NCBI RefSeq assembly: GCF_035207705.1
Contig: NZ_CP128187.1
Coordinates: forward strand, 992,001 to 1,056,000
Direction: 5' to 3'
Length of the DNA: 64,000 nt
From: Maribacter sp. BPC-D8
GTDB taxonomy: Bacteria > Bacteroidota > Bacteroidia > Flavobacteriales > Flavobacteriaceae
Both the position numbers and the translations under genes were made by a program. The notes beneath the pieces are model-generated. The model ran no database searches and was not told the origin of the DNA. It saw only the letters and a program-made list of their open reading frames with translations. This document shows positions 1-9,415 of this stretch, piece by piece; the stretch's first letter is position 1, and every line of letters starts with the position of its first letter.

Positions 1-516
1 CGAGCGAATTTGATGATGGCGACCGGTTTCTAAATCAACTTCTAAAAGAAAATAACGGTCTAATTTTTTTAAGATTTTATACGTTAAAATGGCTTTTTTA
101 CTGTCAGGAACCTCTTTAATATTGGCGTAAGATTTATTTTGTTTGGTGTTGCGCTTCATCCAATGTACTAATCTTTTCTCAGGCGCTTCAGGTTTGTTCT
201 TTACTATTGCCCAATACGTTTTCTTAGCATCTTTTTCTGCAAACATTTTGTTCAGTCTAGGTAAAGCCTTAGAGGTTTTTGCAAATACTACGATACCCGA
301 TGTTGGGCGATCTAGGCGGTGCACAACACCTAAGTAAACATTACCGGGTTTGTCGTACTTTTTCTTTATAAAAGCCTTAACGGTATCGCTCAATGGCTGA
401 TCACCGGTTTTATCACCTTGCACAATATCACCAGGGCGTTTATTAATAACAATTAAGTGATTGTCTTCAAATAATACTTGAAGGTTATCTACTGTAGAGT
501 GTTCTTTTCTTGACAA
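1..516 (-). CDS. RluA-family pseudouridine synthase (3' end cut by window edge)
   Basis: RNA-modifying enzyme that isomerises uridine to pseudouridine in rRNA or tRNA. The reverse strand is open from a TTG at 516 to base 1 (172 codons). It carries the family's catalytic HRLDRPTSG motif; the Asp of HRLD is residue 69. The catalytic Asp, not an S4 domain, defines the family, and no S4 domain is visible at this N-terminus. An in-frame TAA lies just upstream, so TTG is the only plausible start besides ATT. It follows panB and lspA on the same strand and probably belongs to that operon. The family is secure; which uridine it modifies (RluA, RluC or RluD type) cannot be told. Confidence 0.9.
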   Translation of the reverse strand, partial: MSRKEHSTVDNLQVLFEDNHLIVINKRPGDIVQGDKTGDQPLSDTVKAFIKKKYDKPGNVYLGVVHRLDRPTSGIVVFAKTSKALPRLNKMFAEKDAKKTYWAIVKNKPEAPEKRLVHWMKRNTKQNKSYANIKEVPDSKKAILTYKILKKLDRYFLLEVDLETGRHHQIRS

Positions 517-549
517 AATGTAGTCTTAATTATTTGATTGTTGAACTTC

Positions 550-1047
550 TTAAATTGCTAATTTCTTTCTTCTTACTATTAAAAAAATAAACATAAATAC
601 ACCTAGAGTAACAGCAACATCTGCAATGTTGAAAATTCCTGTTCTTAAAATACCTAATCTAATTTGAAAGAAATCTGTTACTGAGCCATATACGATTCTG
701 TCGATTAAATTTCCTAATCCGCCACCTATAACTAATGCAAAGGCAATAATAAGCAATAGGTTTAAGTTGGGTTTGCTCATTATTCTATAGAGCATTATCA
801 ACAGCAATAGCATAGGTAATACTTGTAGCAGAAATCTTTTTAAAATAGGAGGGAAGTCCTGTCCGAAACCCAACATTGCACCCGTATTTTCAACATTGGT
901 TAGAATTAAATGATTCTTGACTACGGGAATAAAAGCTTCAGGTGCTACTTTTTGGCGTGTCAATTCTTTCGATACCTGATCGCAACCAACCGTCATTAAA
1001 ACAATGATTAGAATCAAGAATCTAGAAAAGTATTTAGAACGCCTCAA
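550..1047 (-). CDS. lspA: Lipoprotein signal peptidase II
   Basis: Inner-membrane aspartyl protease that removes signal peptides from prolipoproteins after lipidation. The 165 residues have four hydrophobic segments and the family motifs: D23xxSK, N54TGA, GNLIDR near 112-117, VTDF with Asp125 and FNIAD with Asp143. Asp125 and Asp143 form the expected catalytic dyad. The start is a TTG; the next Met is inside the first membrane helix. It lies 14 nt after panB on the same strand. The window encodes many lipoproteins that would be substrates. Confidence 0.95.
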   Translation of the reverse strand: MRRSKYFSRFLILIIVLMTVGCDQVSKELTRQKVAPEAFIPVVKNHLILTNVENTGAMLGFGQDFPPILKRFLLQVLPMLLLLIMLYRIMSKPNLNLLLIIAFALVIGGGLGNLIDRIVYGSVTDFFQIRLGILRTGIFNIADVAVTLGVFMFIFLIVRRKKLAI

Positions 1048-1061
1048 AAAGAATATTTTAA

Positions 1062-1880
1062 TTAGTATTGCTCATCATCATTAGGGAAATCTTGGCTTTT
1101 TACATCACTAACATAGTTAGAAATAGCATTACCCATTTCTTCATATAAGTTCATATATCTACGTAAAAAGCGAGGATTGAATTCATGTGTCATACCTAAT
1201 AAATCATGAACTACAAGCACTTGTCCATCAGCATGTTTTCCGCCACCAATACCTATAGTAGGTATGGTTAGACTTTCAGAAACTTTTTTGGTAAGCTCAG
1301 CTGGTATTTTTTCAAGAACCAAACCGAAACAGCCTAGTTTTTCTAGTAGTTTGGCGTCTTCCATTAATTGTTCGGCTTCTTCCTCTTCTTTTGCACGAAC
1401 GGTATATGTTCCGAATTTGTATATAGACTGAGGCGTTAAGCCTAAATGACCCATAACAGGTATACCGGCAGCAAGAATTCTTTTAACCGATTCTTTTATT
1501 TCTGCGCCACCTTCTAGTTTTACGGCATGTGCTCCGCTTTCTTTCATAATTCTAATAGCAGAACGCAAAGCTTCTTTTGGGTCGCTTTGGTAGCTTCCAA
1601 AAGGTAAATCAACAACAACCAATGCTCTGTCGATCGCTCTAATAACAGAAGATGCATGATAAATCATTTGATCCAAAGTTATAGGTAATGTGGTCTCATG
1701 ACCTGCCATTACATTACTGGCAGAATCACCTACCAAAATAACATCAACCTTAGCGGCATCAACAATTTTGGCCATTGAATAGTCATATGCAGTAAGCATA
1801 GAGATTTTTTCTCCGTTCTTCTTCATTTCGACTAATGACTTTACCGTAATCCTTTTATATTCTTTTTTAGCTACAGACAT
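1062..1880 (-). CDS. panB: 3-methyl-2-oxobutanoate hydroxymethyltransferase
   Basis: First committed step of pantothenate/CoA synthesis: transfers a hydroxymethyl group from 5,10-methylene-THF to alpha-ketoisovalerate, giving ketopantoate. The 272 residues match the usual length. Visible are the metal-binding VGDSASNVM region (Asp52), [21 protein letters not shown] and [14 protein letters not shown], all typical of PanB. It starts at an ATG and heads an apparent panB-lspA-rluA transcription unit. No other pan gene is in the window. Confidence 0.96.
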   Translation of the reverse strand: MSVAKKEYKRITVKSLVEMKKNGEKISMLTAYDYSMAKIVDAAKVDVILVGDSASNVMAGHETTLPITLDQMIYHASSVIRAIDRALVVVDLPFGSYQSDPKEALRSAIRIMKESGAHAVKLEGGAEIKESVKRILAAGIPVMGHLGLTPQSIYKFGTYTVRAKEEEEAEQLMEDAKLLEKLGCFGLVLEKIPAELTKKVSESLTIPTIGIGGGKHADGQVLVVHDLLGMTHEFNPRFLRRYMNLYEEMGNAISNYVSDVKSQDFPNDDEQY

Positions 1881-2012
1881 ATTGTATTATTGATTAAGAG
1901 CTATAAAAGTAAGGAGTTTTACTGAGATTAAGCATTCACGATATCATCCATTTAAAAGTGAGCAATTAAAATATATTTATTTTTATGCTTGGTACTTTAA
2001 AGAAGTTGAAAT

Positions 2013-2486
2013 ATGAAATATATCTATGTCTTAATTGCATTATTTGCGTGTAGTTTAGTTAATGCTCAAATAGAGGAAGAAGTCAAAGATAAATATGCAG
2101 TAGAGACTTTTTTTTACGCTTTTAATGGAAAAAATGAAAGTGCAATAAAACGTGTGGTGGATACTGATAATAAAATGCAGACGGTAAATTTAAATACGGT
2201 AGGAAACATGGTTGTTCAAAACACGAATTTTAATGATTTAGTAAGCTTCATGATTACCACGCCAGATTCTATACCTTTTCATGAAAAGATATTGGATTAT
2301 AAAATACAAATAGATGGTGGTATGGCGCACGTATGGGCACCATATGAATTTTGGTATAATGAAGAATTTAGCCACTGTGGGGTTAATTCTTTTCAGTTAT
2401 TTAAAGATAAAGGTGCTTGGAAGATCATTTACTTAGTTGATACCAGAAGAAAAGAAGAATGTAATCAAGATTCAGATAAAAACTAA
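2013..2486 (+). CDS. Secreted NTF2-like / lumazine-binding-type small protein
   Basis: 157 residues with an N-terminal signal peptide (MKYIYVLIALFACSLVNAQ). The mature part has the alpha+beta pattern of the NTF2/SnoaL fold: an early helix with VETFFYAFNGK, and later strands around GGMAHVWAPYEFW, FQLFKDKGAWKIIYL. No catalytic set is recognisable and no function is assigned. It is a single gene running toward the ThuA lipoprotein gene, with only 4 nt between the two stops. Confidence 0.65.
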   Translation: MKYIYVLIALFACSLVNAQIEEEVKDKYAVETFFYAFNGKNESAIKRVVDTDNKMQTVNLNTVGNMVVQNTNFNDLVSFMITTPDSIPFHEKILDYKIQIDGGMAHVWAPYEFWYNEEFSHCGVNSFQLFKDKGAWKIIYLVDTRRKEECNQDSDKN

Positions 2487-2490
2487 TATT

Positions 2491-3534
2491 CTATTTCCAA
2501 GATCTTGAAATTGTGGCATCCGCTGACGGGAAATCTTTAGGCACCGCTTGTGTAACCTCTCCTGTAGCTGCCCATTCTGTACCTCGCTGTAAAGTCGTAA
2601 TAAAACCTACACATTCCATTGAATAATCGAAATGACCTAGCGTAGAATGAAAAACACGACCTTTTCCATAATTAATTGCCATAAGTTGAGGAACGTTCTG
2701 TCCTAAACCTGTTACATTTGGATCCCATGGCGGAGCATTTTTTTCTAAATCAGCATAGGCTGTTGCTAAAATTGTAGCATTTGTAAACGGACCTCTCATA
2801 CGCTCATATAACTCATCGGGTGTATGTAACCATTTTTCTGGTATACCTTTCATTATTGGATGTTCTGGTGCTCTGGTGGTTAATTGAAATTCATATTCAG
2901 GTCCGTGAGAACCACAAACTCCTTCAGCAGGGTCTTTTATTAGTTCACCTGCATCGTTATAATATACGTAAGGTCCAGATTTTTCATCTCGACCTCCCCA
3001 AGCACCTAATCCGATCATCTTATTAAATTCATCCCATTCACCCCAAGCATTGTCTGCAGCATGTACCACAACTAAACCACCACCATTGTTCATATAAGTT
3101 TCAAAATCATTTCTGGTTTTCTCAGGCCATAAAGGAGAATCAGCGCCAAGGTTAGAAATAACAACATCGTAATCATTGAAATCAAATGTAAAGTCTGATG
3201 TCTGAATTGGGCTCTCAGATATATGATAAGTCTTATCTGTTAATGGGTAAGTTTCTATAAATGAATGGTACGCTTCTGGTCTATCCTTATTGTATTTAAT
3301 ACCCAACCACATAGAATCCATTCTTTGAATATCTACCGTAAATAAGTCGGTCTGCTCTAGGTAATCTTTCATCATCATGGTAGTTTTTGGCCATATATAA
3401 TGATTGTTTTGACCGTCAATAATCAAGGCTTTTAGTTTCACTATAGGTTGAACTTGTTCGGCTACTTCTTTCTTTTTTTCTCCGCAAGACGTTAGCGTTA
3501 AACTTAATAATAAAACTGCCATTAAATTTTTCAT
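2491..3534 (-). CDS. ThuA-domain lipoprotein
   Basis: 347 residues. A lipobox (LTSCGEKK, Cys17) marks it as an exported lipoprotein. The rest is a ThuA / type-1 glutamine-amidotransferase-like domain: ALIIDGQNNHYIWPKTT, DYDVVISNLG, NGGGLVVVHAADNAW and YGKGRVFHSTLGH. ThuA-domain proteins occur near sugar-use genes in Bacteroidota; the reaction is generally unproven. There are no carbohydrate genes next to it here, so the substrate is unknown. Confidence 0.85.
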   Translation of the reverse strand: MKNLMAVLLLSLTLTSCGEKKKEVAEQVQPIVKLKALIIDGQNNHYIWPKTTMMMKDYLEQTDLFTVDIQRMDSMWLGIKYNKDRPEAYHSFIETYPLTDKTYHISESPIQTSDFTFDFNDYDVVISNLGADSPLWPEKTRNDFETYMNNGGGLVVVHAADNAWGEWDEFNKMIGLGAWGGRDEKSGPYVYYNDAGELIKDPAEGVCGSHGPEYEFQLTTRAPEHPIMKGIPEKWLHTPDELYERMRGPFTNATILATAYADLEKNAPPWDPNVTGLGQNVPQLMAINYGKGRVFHSTLGHFDYSMECVGFITTLQRGTEWAATGEVTQAVPKDFPSADATISRSWK

Positions 3535-3689
3535 GCTGATGGTTTCATATAAATGTTGACTTTAAATTTACATGAACTAAATAAGATGACAAAAACCAAA
3601 TTAAAAATAAGTTAGATGTAAAAAATGTAATTCTTGTTGCGGATGAAAAAAACTGCTATTAAATTAGCACTAAACAAAAGTTGAATACA

Positions 3690-4220
3690 ATGAAATTATT
3701 AGGAATAGGGTCTAGGATTCTCCATAAAGAATTAGGTAAAGGTGTAGTTACAAATGTTTCTAGTACCATGTATTGGGTAACATTTATGGATAATGGTTTA
3801 GAAACCATTGATATAGATTCTGAATATGAGGTGATAGATGCTATTGAAAATGAAGTAGATACCGTAAGTTTTTTCGATGTAGAAAGTTCTTTGGTTGCTA
3901 TTCTTCAAAAGTGGAGCGACGCTACGCAACGTGTTGCCATTGCAGATAAATGGAAAGGTGGAAATTTAATTCTGGAACCTGGTGAAGCGGGTATGAGTAA
4001 TAAAGAAATACCGATTAATACTTTCTTTCATAAAATTGTAATGGTGAGAGACCGTATTCGTGTAATGGAGCAAAAAATAAATTCTAGTAAGAACTTAGAT
4101 GATCAAGAGAAGGTAGATTTACAACAATATATTACACGTATATATGGTAGTTTAACCACATTTAATGTGCTTTTTAAAACCAAAGACGATCAGTTTATTG
4201 GAGATAAAGGAGGAAAGTAA
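3690..4220 (+). CDS. Conserved-looking hypothetical protein with Tudor/CarD-like N-terminus
   Basis: 176 residues from the ATG at 3690 (a TTG three codons earlier is a weaker start). The first 45 residues look like a small beta-barrel of the kind seen in SH3/Tudor/CarD-like domains (GSRILHKELGKGVV, then a YWVTFMDNG strand). The remainder is mostly helical and charged, with no signal peptide or membrane segment. I do not recognise the family; it is probably cytoplasmic. It converges on the S33 peptidase gene with 8 nt between stops. Confidence 0.6.
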   Translation: MKLLGIGSRILHKELGKGVVTNVSSTMYWVTFMDNGLETIDIDSEYEVIDAIENEVDTVSFFDVESSLVAILQKWSDATQRVAIADKWKGGNLILEPGEAGMSNKEIPINTFFHKIVMVRDRIRVMEQKINSSKNLDDQEKVDLQQYITRIYGSLTTFNVLFKTKDDQFIGDKGGK

Positions 4221-4228
4221 TTTCTTTT

Positions 4229-5269
4229 TTAATTTTGAACTCTAAGAGCTTTAACAATTTCATATTGCTTATCAATTATAGCTTCGTTAAAACCATGGGC
4301 TGCATTAGAAACAGTGAAATATTCTTTTCTAGGAGCCCTAATTTTTTCGAAATAAGGCTTGTTAAGTTCTGCAGAGCATAGTATATCATGCTTGCCTTGA
4401 ATCATAAAAACGGGTAATCGAAAGACTATAGCAGTTTGCTCAAAGTTAATGTTACTTACCATTGATTTTACGCCAATGTTCTCATCGCCAACAAGGTTTA
4501 GAAAAGAGTAATCATCACCATTATATCGATCTCTACTATCTTCATTATTCTCATATGCTGTTGCGACCTTACCCCAAGAAAAAGGCGCAGGGGTTGCATT
4601 TTCTCTTTCGTATTGTTTAATGACTCGTAATAATTGTCCGTAAGTTTTTGCTTTGATATATGGTGGTGTACCCAAATTATTCAACTTATCCATAACAACT
4701 TTATCATCATTTTGTTCTGCTATTTTTTTAACTTCTAAATATGCATTTTTGATATTGTCAGGAAAATTTACAAATTGTGCATGACCTAAATATGCGTGAT
4801 ATAAATCGGGATTCTTCTGAGCCATTTCAGTAGCCAATATAGAGCCCCAAGAGGTACCTATAAGTATTATTTTTTTCTTATTTAATTGTTTTAAAAGATA
4901 TTGTGTTACCAAAATGCCATCATTGACCATTTCGTTAACTGTCAACGGGTTATTTAAATAAAATTCCTCATTAATAATCTTAGGGCAGTTTTTTCCAAAT
5001 GTTTTGCCAGCACCTCGTTGATCCCAATGAACAATGGTGAATTCTTTCAGCCAATCTGCGTAAACATCATCTTTATAATGGCTCATGGTACTACCCGGGC
5101 CGCCGTGTATTATAAGTATTATAGGGTTTTCAGGGTTATCACCTTTAATAGTAATCCACTGTTCTATACCACCAACGTTTATAAACTTTTCTTCAGCAAT
5201 TTTGTTTTGCCCAATAGATACATGTGTAATGCATATGAAAAATATAAAAATCGATGACTTTAAATGCAT
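4229..5269 (-). CDS. Exported alpha/beta-hydrolase, prolyl aminopeptidase family (S33)
   Basis: 346 residues with a signal peptide ending near SIGQN. S33 hallmarks are present: the oxyanion-hole motif HGGPGSTMS, WDQRGAGKTFG, the nucleophile elbow GTSWGS, GKHD for the catalytic Asp and NAAHGF for the His. Relatives release N-terminal proline or hydrolyse esters; the exact substrate is not readable. It is monocistronic, with a 322-bp AT-rich gap (5270-5591) before kdgK in which I see no gene. Confidence 0.85.
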   Translation of the reverse strand: MHLKSSIFIFFICITHVSIGQNKIAEEKFINVGGIEQWITIKGDNPENPIILIIHGGPGSTMSHYKDDVYADWLKEFTIVHWDQRGAGKTFGKNCPKIINEEFYLNNPLTVNEMVNDGILVTQYLLKQLNKKKIILIGTSWGSILATEMAQKNPDLYHAYLGHAQFVNFPDNIKNAYLEVKKIAEQNDDKVVMDKLNNLGTPPYIKAKTYGQLLRVIKQYERENATPAPFSWGKVATAYENNEDSRDRYNGDDYSFLNLVGDENIGVKSMVSNINFEQTAIVFRLPVFMIQGKHDILCSAELNKPYFEKIRAPRKEYFTVSNAAHGFNEAIIDKQYEIVKALRVQN

Positions 5270-5591
5270 TGTTAAGAAGGTTTGATGATGAGTATATTAA
5301 GATACGAAGATATCGTGCCTTGTACAACTTATAACTACAGCTTAAATACATTAACTAATATTTCACTTATTAGATAATTTATTACACGCTTACTGCTGAA
5401 ATCGAAATGTTAGAACCGTTTTAAATCGTTTTATGTTTTTTCGAAAGTGAAATGATCTAAATAATTTAATAAATTTTGGTCTTTTGTTTTTCTACGCTTG
5501 ATTATAATTCAATTTTTTCTTGTTTTGATATATTTTTTAACAACTATGGTTTTTAATTGTGCATTGGTTATTTTAGGATGAAAATTACAAT

Positions 5592-6596
5592 ATGGGTAAG
5601 ATTATAACCTTCGGTGAAGTCCTAATGCGCATTTCTCCACGTGGCAATAAGAAGTTTGTACAATCGAATATTGTTGAATTTTATTTTGGAGGTACAGAGT
5701 TGAATGTAGGTATCTCTATCTCTAATTTTGGAGGAAATGTAAAACATATAAGTGCAATTTCTGATGACTTTATTGGAGATACTGCAATGACTTATATTCA
5801 AAAATTTGGTGTAGATACATCTTCTATTGTAAAATCTAAAAGACCTTTGGGAGTCTACTTTCTTGAAGTAGGTGCAGTTATTAGACCAAGTATGATCTCT
5901 TATAACCGATCACATTCCGCATTCTCTGAAATTGAACCTTCAAAGGTAAATTGGGAAAATGCATTAGAAGATGGAGAATGGATGCATTGGACAGGAATAA
6001 CACCTGCCTTGTCTCAAGGAGCTTTTGATGTTTTAAAAGACGGTTTAAAGTTAGCAAGGCAAAAGGGACTTACCGTTTCTGCAGATCCAACGTACCGCAG
6101 TGGACTCTGGAAATATGGTCAAGACCCGAAAGAGGCACTAATAGAACTCTTACATTATTCTACAATATTTATTGGTGGTGTAAATGAGATTAATGAGGTG
6201 TTAGGAACAGATTTTAGCTACAGTAATGAAGATTTTATTGAAGCTAGTAAACAGCTAATAGCAGAGTTTCCATCCATAGAAAAAGTATTCGATAAAATAA
6301 GAACTTCTTTGAACTCTTCATGGCATAAAATTAGAGCTAGAATGTGGAATGGTGTCGAGTTTAGAGAAACTGAAGATATTGATATTACCCATGTTGTTGA
6401 CCGTATTGGTACAGGTGATGCTTTTGCGGCAGGTTTAATTTATGGATTGCAACAATATGATGATTATAAGGCATTGGAGTTTGCAAGTGCCGCATGTGCT
6501 TTGAAACATACTTATGAAGGTGATGTAAACTTTGCAACCGTTAATGAGGTCAACAATATTATTGCAGGAAATATTACCGGTAGATTAATGCGTTAA
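5592..6596 (+). CDS. kdgK: 2-dehydro-3-deoxygluconate kinase (PfkB family)
   Basis: Phosphorylates KDG to KDPG, the product cleaved by KDPG aldolase in uronate (alginate, pectin) degradation. 334 residues with the PfkB N-terminal pattern ITFGEVLMRISP and GGTELNVGISISNFGG, and the C-terminal anion-hole signature DRIGTGDAFAAGLIYG with its catalytic Asp. RPSMISYNRSHSAF fits KdgK rather than ribokinase. Usually it sits beside KDPG aldolase; here it stands alone. The substrate assignment is by resemblance. Confidence 0.82.
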   Translation: MGKIITFGEVLMRISPRGNKKFVQSNIVEFYFGGTELNVGISISNFGGNVKHISAISDDFIGDTAMTYIQKFGVDTSSIVKSKRPLGVYFLEVGAVIRPSMISYNRSHSAFSEIEPSKVNWENALEDGEWMHWTGITPALSQGAFDVLKDGLKLARQKGLTVSADPTYRSGLWKYGQDPKEALIELLHYSTIFIGGVNEINEVLGTDFSYSNEDFIEASKQLIAEFPSIEKVFDKIRTSLNSSWHKIRARMWNGVEFRETEDIDITHVVDRIGTGDAFAAGLIYGLQQYDDYKALEFASAACALKHTYEGDVNFATVNEVNNIIAGNITGRLMR

Positions 6597-6609
6597 GTTA
6601 TCATTAGAA

Positions 6610-7038
6610 TTATTTCCACTTGCGTAACCTAAGTATCGCTTTTAGTTTATGAACACTTTTAGAAAAAGCAAATGAAAAAGCAAAGGTGGTTAACAGCGCA
6701 ATAAATGCTAGAGCACCAAGAGCACCACCAAAGCCTTGAAATAAATTATTCTTATTAATATATATAATACTAAATAGACAGCCTGCTATTGCTAAATGAA
6801 TATAACTTCTTCTAGTTGTTGTTGAAATCATACCTATAAAAGAGGTTCCTATGAATACTATAGGTATATTTTTAGTTAGGTAAGTATTTAGCAAATCAGG
6901 GAAACAGTAAAAAAATAAGCCCACTAATAATGATAATAGTGCAGATGCTCTTACTGCACCTTGATTGTGATGATGACTCACGTAAAAAGTCATTGTTGCA
7001 CCTAAAATGCCAGTAACTATTATAATGAAATTATTCAT
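6610..7038 (-). CDS. Small integral membrane protein, paired with the upstream paralogue
   Basis: 142 residues, about four or five hydrophobic helices and a basic C-terminus (KLKAILRLRKWK). Its second half resembles the C-terminal half of the protein encoded directly upstream: both have an F(I/V)GM stretch followed by NLF, G(F/I)GG, LG and AF. Start and upstream stop overlap as TAATG, implying translational coupling. No known family is recognised. A hetero-oligomeric two-subunit membrane protein is an inference. Confidence 0.6.
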   Translation of the reverse strand: MNNFIIIVTGILGATMTFYVSHHHNQGAVRASALLSLLVGLFFYCFPDLLNTYLTKNIPIVFIGTSFIGMISTTTRRSYIHLAIAGCLFSIIYINKNNLFQGFGGALGALAFIALLTTFAFSFAFSKSVHKLKAILRLRKWK

Positions 7039-7598
7039 TACGCCATGAGATTAATTAGATAGACAATAAATACACCAAGAAAAGCCATAGTACCTAGCTT
7101 ACCACCAATACCAATAAATAGATTTTTAGATAGTAGAAAGAATAATCCTGCTAAAATACCTGCAGATAATACAAAGCCTATTGTTGGTGTAATGGTATTA
7201 CTTGACATACCAACAAATACTCCGCAATAAATGGCTCCCGGTAATTTCTTTAGATAATTAGACTGCTTATTGAATATGGGAATGAATGAACCTAACGTAC
7301 CAATAAAACCTGCAGATAAAACGCTACCTAGTCCATAATTAACGTTTAATATATGGCAAGCAATGGCACCTAAAGGCACCCAAACTACAACAGATAATTT
7401 TTCATAATCATGTTTGGTATGATGTAGGTCTAAATAGCTATGGCTAAATAAGACAACAGCTGAAATTAATAAAATAGCAATTATTGCAAAATAGTTATTT
7501 GTGTCGTAATTGTTTTTTGCAATTAATAGCAGAAATATAATTTGTATTATTAAAACAGTAGCTAACGTAAACGTACGGATTGCTTTGTTTTTCTTCAT
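7038..7598 (-). CDS. Integral membrane protein, upstream partner of the tandem pair
   Basis: 186 residues with five or six predicted helices. The C-terminal ~110 residues align with most of the downstream protein (GVFVGMSSN, SKNLFIGIGGKLGTMAF). An N-terminal two-helix extension is extra. The ATG at 7598 is preceded by an AT-rich stretch with no exact TAnnTTTG match. The function is unknown; it is not an obvious transporter family. Confidence 0.6.
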   Translation of the reverse strand: MKKNKAIRTFTLATVLIIQIIFLLLIAKNNYDTNNYFAIIAILLISAVVLFSHSYLDLHHTKHDYEKLSVVVWVPLGAIACHILNVNYGLGSVLSAGFIGTLGSFIPIFNKQSNYLKKLPGAIYCGVFVGMSSNTITPTIGFVLSAGILAGLFFLLSKNLFIGIGGKLGTMAFLGVFIVYLINLMA

Positions 7599-7685
7599 CA
7601 GGTAATTTGTATTTTACGATTATAGTAAAATCATTTTAAGCTCATTTGCAAAGTTTAATAATATGTTTTAATTATACTATTCACA

Positions 7686-8208
7686 CTAGGGTATATTTTT
7701 ATTTAAAATGTTAGTTTTTAAAATAGGATTCCACTTAAAATCGGCTATTTCTGTAATAGTAAAATTGTTCTTAAGATTGGTAGTTAAGAGTTTTTCGGTA
7801 AAATTATCTTCCAATCCCTTTAATCTATCTAACTCACATGAAGGTAAATCACCTTTAACAGCTAAAGAGCAAGAAGAGGTTTACTTACTATTCAAGTATT
7901 TGTAAGGTCAATAGTGCCATCTGGTATAATTCGAGAAGAGTTTGTTTTAGAGCAAGATGACCAACTACCAATCCGTCACAAAAATGGCCATGAAATTTTG
8001 CAAGATCTACTAATTCTATATTTTGAATTTTTTCTAAACGTCCTTTTGAGAAATCAATATCATTAACTCGAATTACTGTGTTTATATATTTTTTCTTCTT
8101 TGGTAAGAAAAGCTTGTAAGAACGGTTTTTAGTTGAGATTTTATCTAGGTGTCCCGTAAAAATTTTGAGCGGTTTATTTGTTTGTGAAATGAGTAGGGTT
8201 TTATATAG
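7686..8208 (-). pseudogene. Broken FmdE-family (formylmethanofuran dehydrogenase subunit E-like) gene
   Basis: Reading the reverse strand, 8208 to about 7905 is open without a start codon and encodes NIELVDLAKFHGHFCDG followed by LVVGHLALKQTLLELY, the HGHxCxG signature of FmdE-type proteins. A frameshift follows: the next frame gives PDGTIDLTNT, then a TGA, then IVSKP. A third frame from about 7870 to the TAG at 7686-7688 gives AVKGDLPSCELDRLKGLED and FTITEIADFKWNPILK, which looks like the C-terminus of the same family. The middle of the protein is missing. At least one frameshift, one stop and one internal deletion separate the parts, so it is a decayed gene. Confidence 0.7.
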
Positions 8209-8289
8209 TTACTTATTTAAACAATAAACCCTAATACTAGTTTTCAGAGTATAATTTTAGGCTGTAATTGAAATGAGCAATTATATGAA

Positions 8290-8490
8290 CTAATACAATA
8301 ACAGTTGTCCAAATTGTAGTGAAAATTGCTTAGGAATTAGATGTAGTAAATCAAAATCAGAGATGATGTTAGCATAAGAATCAATATTCTTCTGCATAAA
8401 AATTAGCTTATTGTGATTGCAATTTTTTAAAAGAGTAGTTGAAGGATTAAGAACTCGGGAAAACACTAATTCTAAAACCTGAAAATCTGG
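8290..8490 (-). other. Unrecognised 66-codon open remnant
   Basis: The reverse strand is open for 66 codons between in-frame stops, with an internal ATG whose product begins MQKNIDSYANIISDFD. I recognise no family. It sits between the FmdE pseudogene and the SDR terminator, in a ~1-kb stretch without an intact gene, so it is more likely a fragment of another lost gene than a working one. Confidence 0.2.
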
Positions 8491-8549
8491 TCAATTGAAT
8501 GAAGAATTATGAGATAATTTATTTAGTGATTGTTTTAAAATGGACTTAG

Positions 8550-8594
8550 AAAAAAGAATAAAGCCACGACCAGGCTACATTTGGTCGTGACTTT
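8550..8594 (-). terminator. Intrinsic terminator of the SDR gene
   Basis: CACGACCA at 8564-8571 pairs with TGGTCGTG at 8581-8588, extended by an A/T-rich outer stem after one mismatch. On the reverse strand the stem is followed by a T-rich tract (TTATTCTTTTTTC). It lies 12 nt past the SDR stop. Confidence 0.8.
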
Positions 8595-8605
8595 ATATCT
8601 ATTAT

Positions 8606-9352
8606 TTAATTTCTACCAGCCATTACTCCACCATCCGTATCCCAAATGGCACCGGTAACCCATGCGGCTTTATCTGATAATAAAAAAACTATGCTATTGG
8701 CAATATCTGCAGCCTCACCAAAACGACCTATCGGGTGAAAACCATTAAAGCCAACTAAGGCTTCTTTAGCTGCCTCTTCACCTCCAAAAACGCCATGATA
8801 GACAGGCGTATTTACTAGGGCAGGAGATACTGCGTTTACTCGAATATTATCATCTGCCAATTCCATAGCTAAATGTTGTGTTAAAGAATGTAAACCAGCT
8901 TTTTGCATGGAGTATGCCGATGAGGGTGTTGCTTTTACAGCTTGTTTAGCCCACATAGATCCAACATTTACAATCGATCCCCCTTTAGTTGCTTTCATCT
9001 TTTTTGCAACACTTTGTGTTATAAAAAAGAAACCTCTATTTAAATCTTGGTAAGAATTGTAATCTTCCATAGTGTGATCTAAAAATGGTTTAGGTCCAAA
9101 TATACCTGACGCGTTTACCAAATAGTCTAAGTTATCTAAAGTGTCAATTTTAGAGACCAAGGCGTCTACATCGGTAGTGTTAGATATATTAGCTGTATGT
9201 TTTATCAAGTTTGGTGCATCTGCGATTTTATCAGTATTTCTACCTACAACATGTACAGTTGCTCCACCTTCTAATAATGCATTTGTAGTTGCATTACCAA
9301 TACCACTTGTACCTCCAATTACTAAGGCTACTTTGTTTTCAAATTCTTTCAT
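8606..9352 (-). CDS. Short-chain dehydrogenase/reductase
   Basis: NAD(P)-dependent oxidoreductase of the classical SDR type, 248 residues. Cofactor motif [10 protein letters not shown] is at 11-20; NASG, catalytic Ser in NVGSMW, YxxxK as YSMQK, and [11 protein letters not shown] follow in order. The substrate is unknown. The gene is directly downstream of a TetR regulator and has its own copy of that regulator's apparent operator, so it is probably the regulator's target, perhaps for an aldehyde or xenobiotic. Confidence 0.9.
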   Translation of the reverse strand: MKEFENKVALVIGGTSGIGNATTNALLEGGATVHVVGRNTDKIADAPNLIKHTANISNTTDVDALVSKIDTLDNLDYLVNASGIFGPKPFLDHTMEDYNSYQDLNRGFFFITQSVAKKMKATKGGSIVNVGSMWAKQAVKATPSSAYSMQKAGLHSLTQHLAMELADDNIRVNAVSPALVNTPVYHGVFGGEEAAKEALVGFNGFHPIGRFGEAADIANSIVFLLSDKAAWVTGAIWDTDGGVMAGRN

Positions 9353-9379
9353 TGCAATTATGTTTAATTATTAAAAAAT

Positions 9380-9397
9380 AGACAGACAAGTCTGTCT
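9380..9397. promoter_or_regulatory. TetR-type operator upstream of the SDR gene
   Basis: Perfect inverted repeat: AGACAGAC, two-base centre AA, GTCTGTCT. It lies in the 63-bp gap between the TetR stop and the SDR ATG, 28 nt before that ATG. A core copy occurs upstream of the tetR gene at 10008-10021, which is what a TetR repressor controlling itself and its neighbour would need. Confidence 0.8.
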
Positions 9398-9415
9398 TAG
9401 TAAATTCAAATTTTT

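Noticed and set aside
7708..7905. 65-residue forward ORF
   Set aside because: It is antisense to the C-terminal remnant of the FmdE pseudogene, which has family sequence on the reverse strand.
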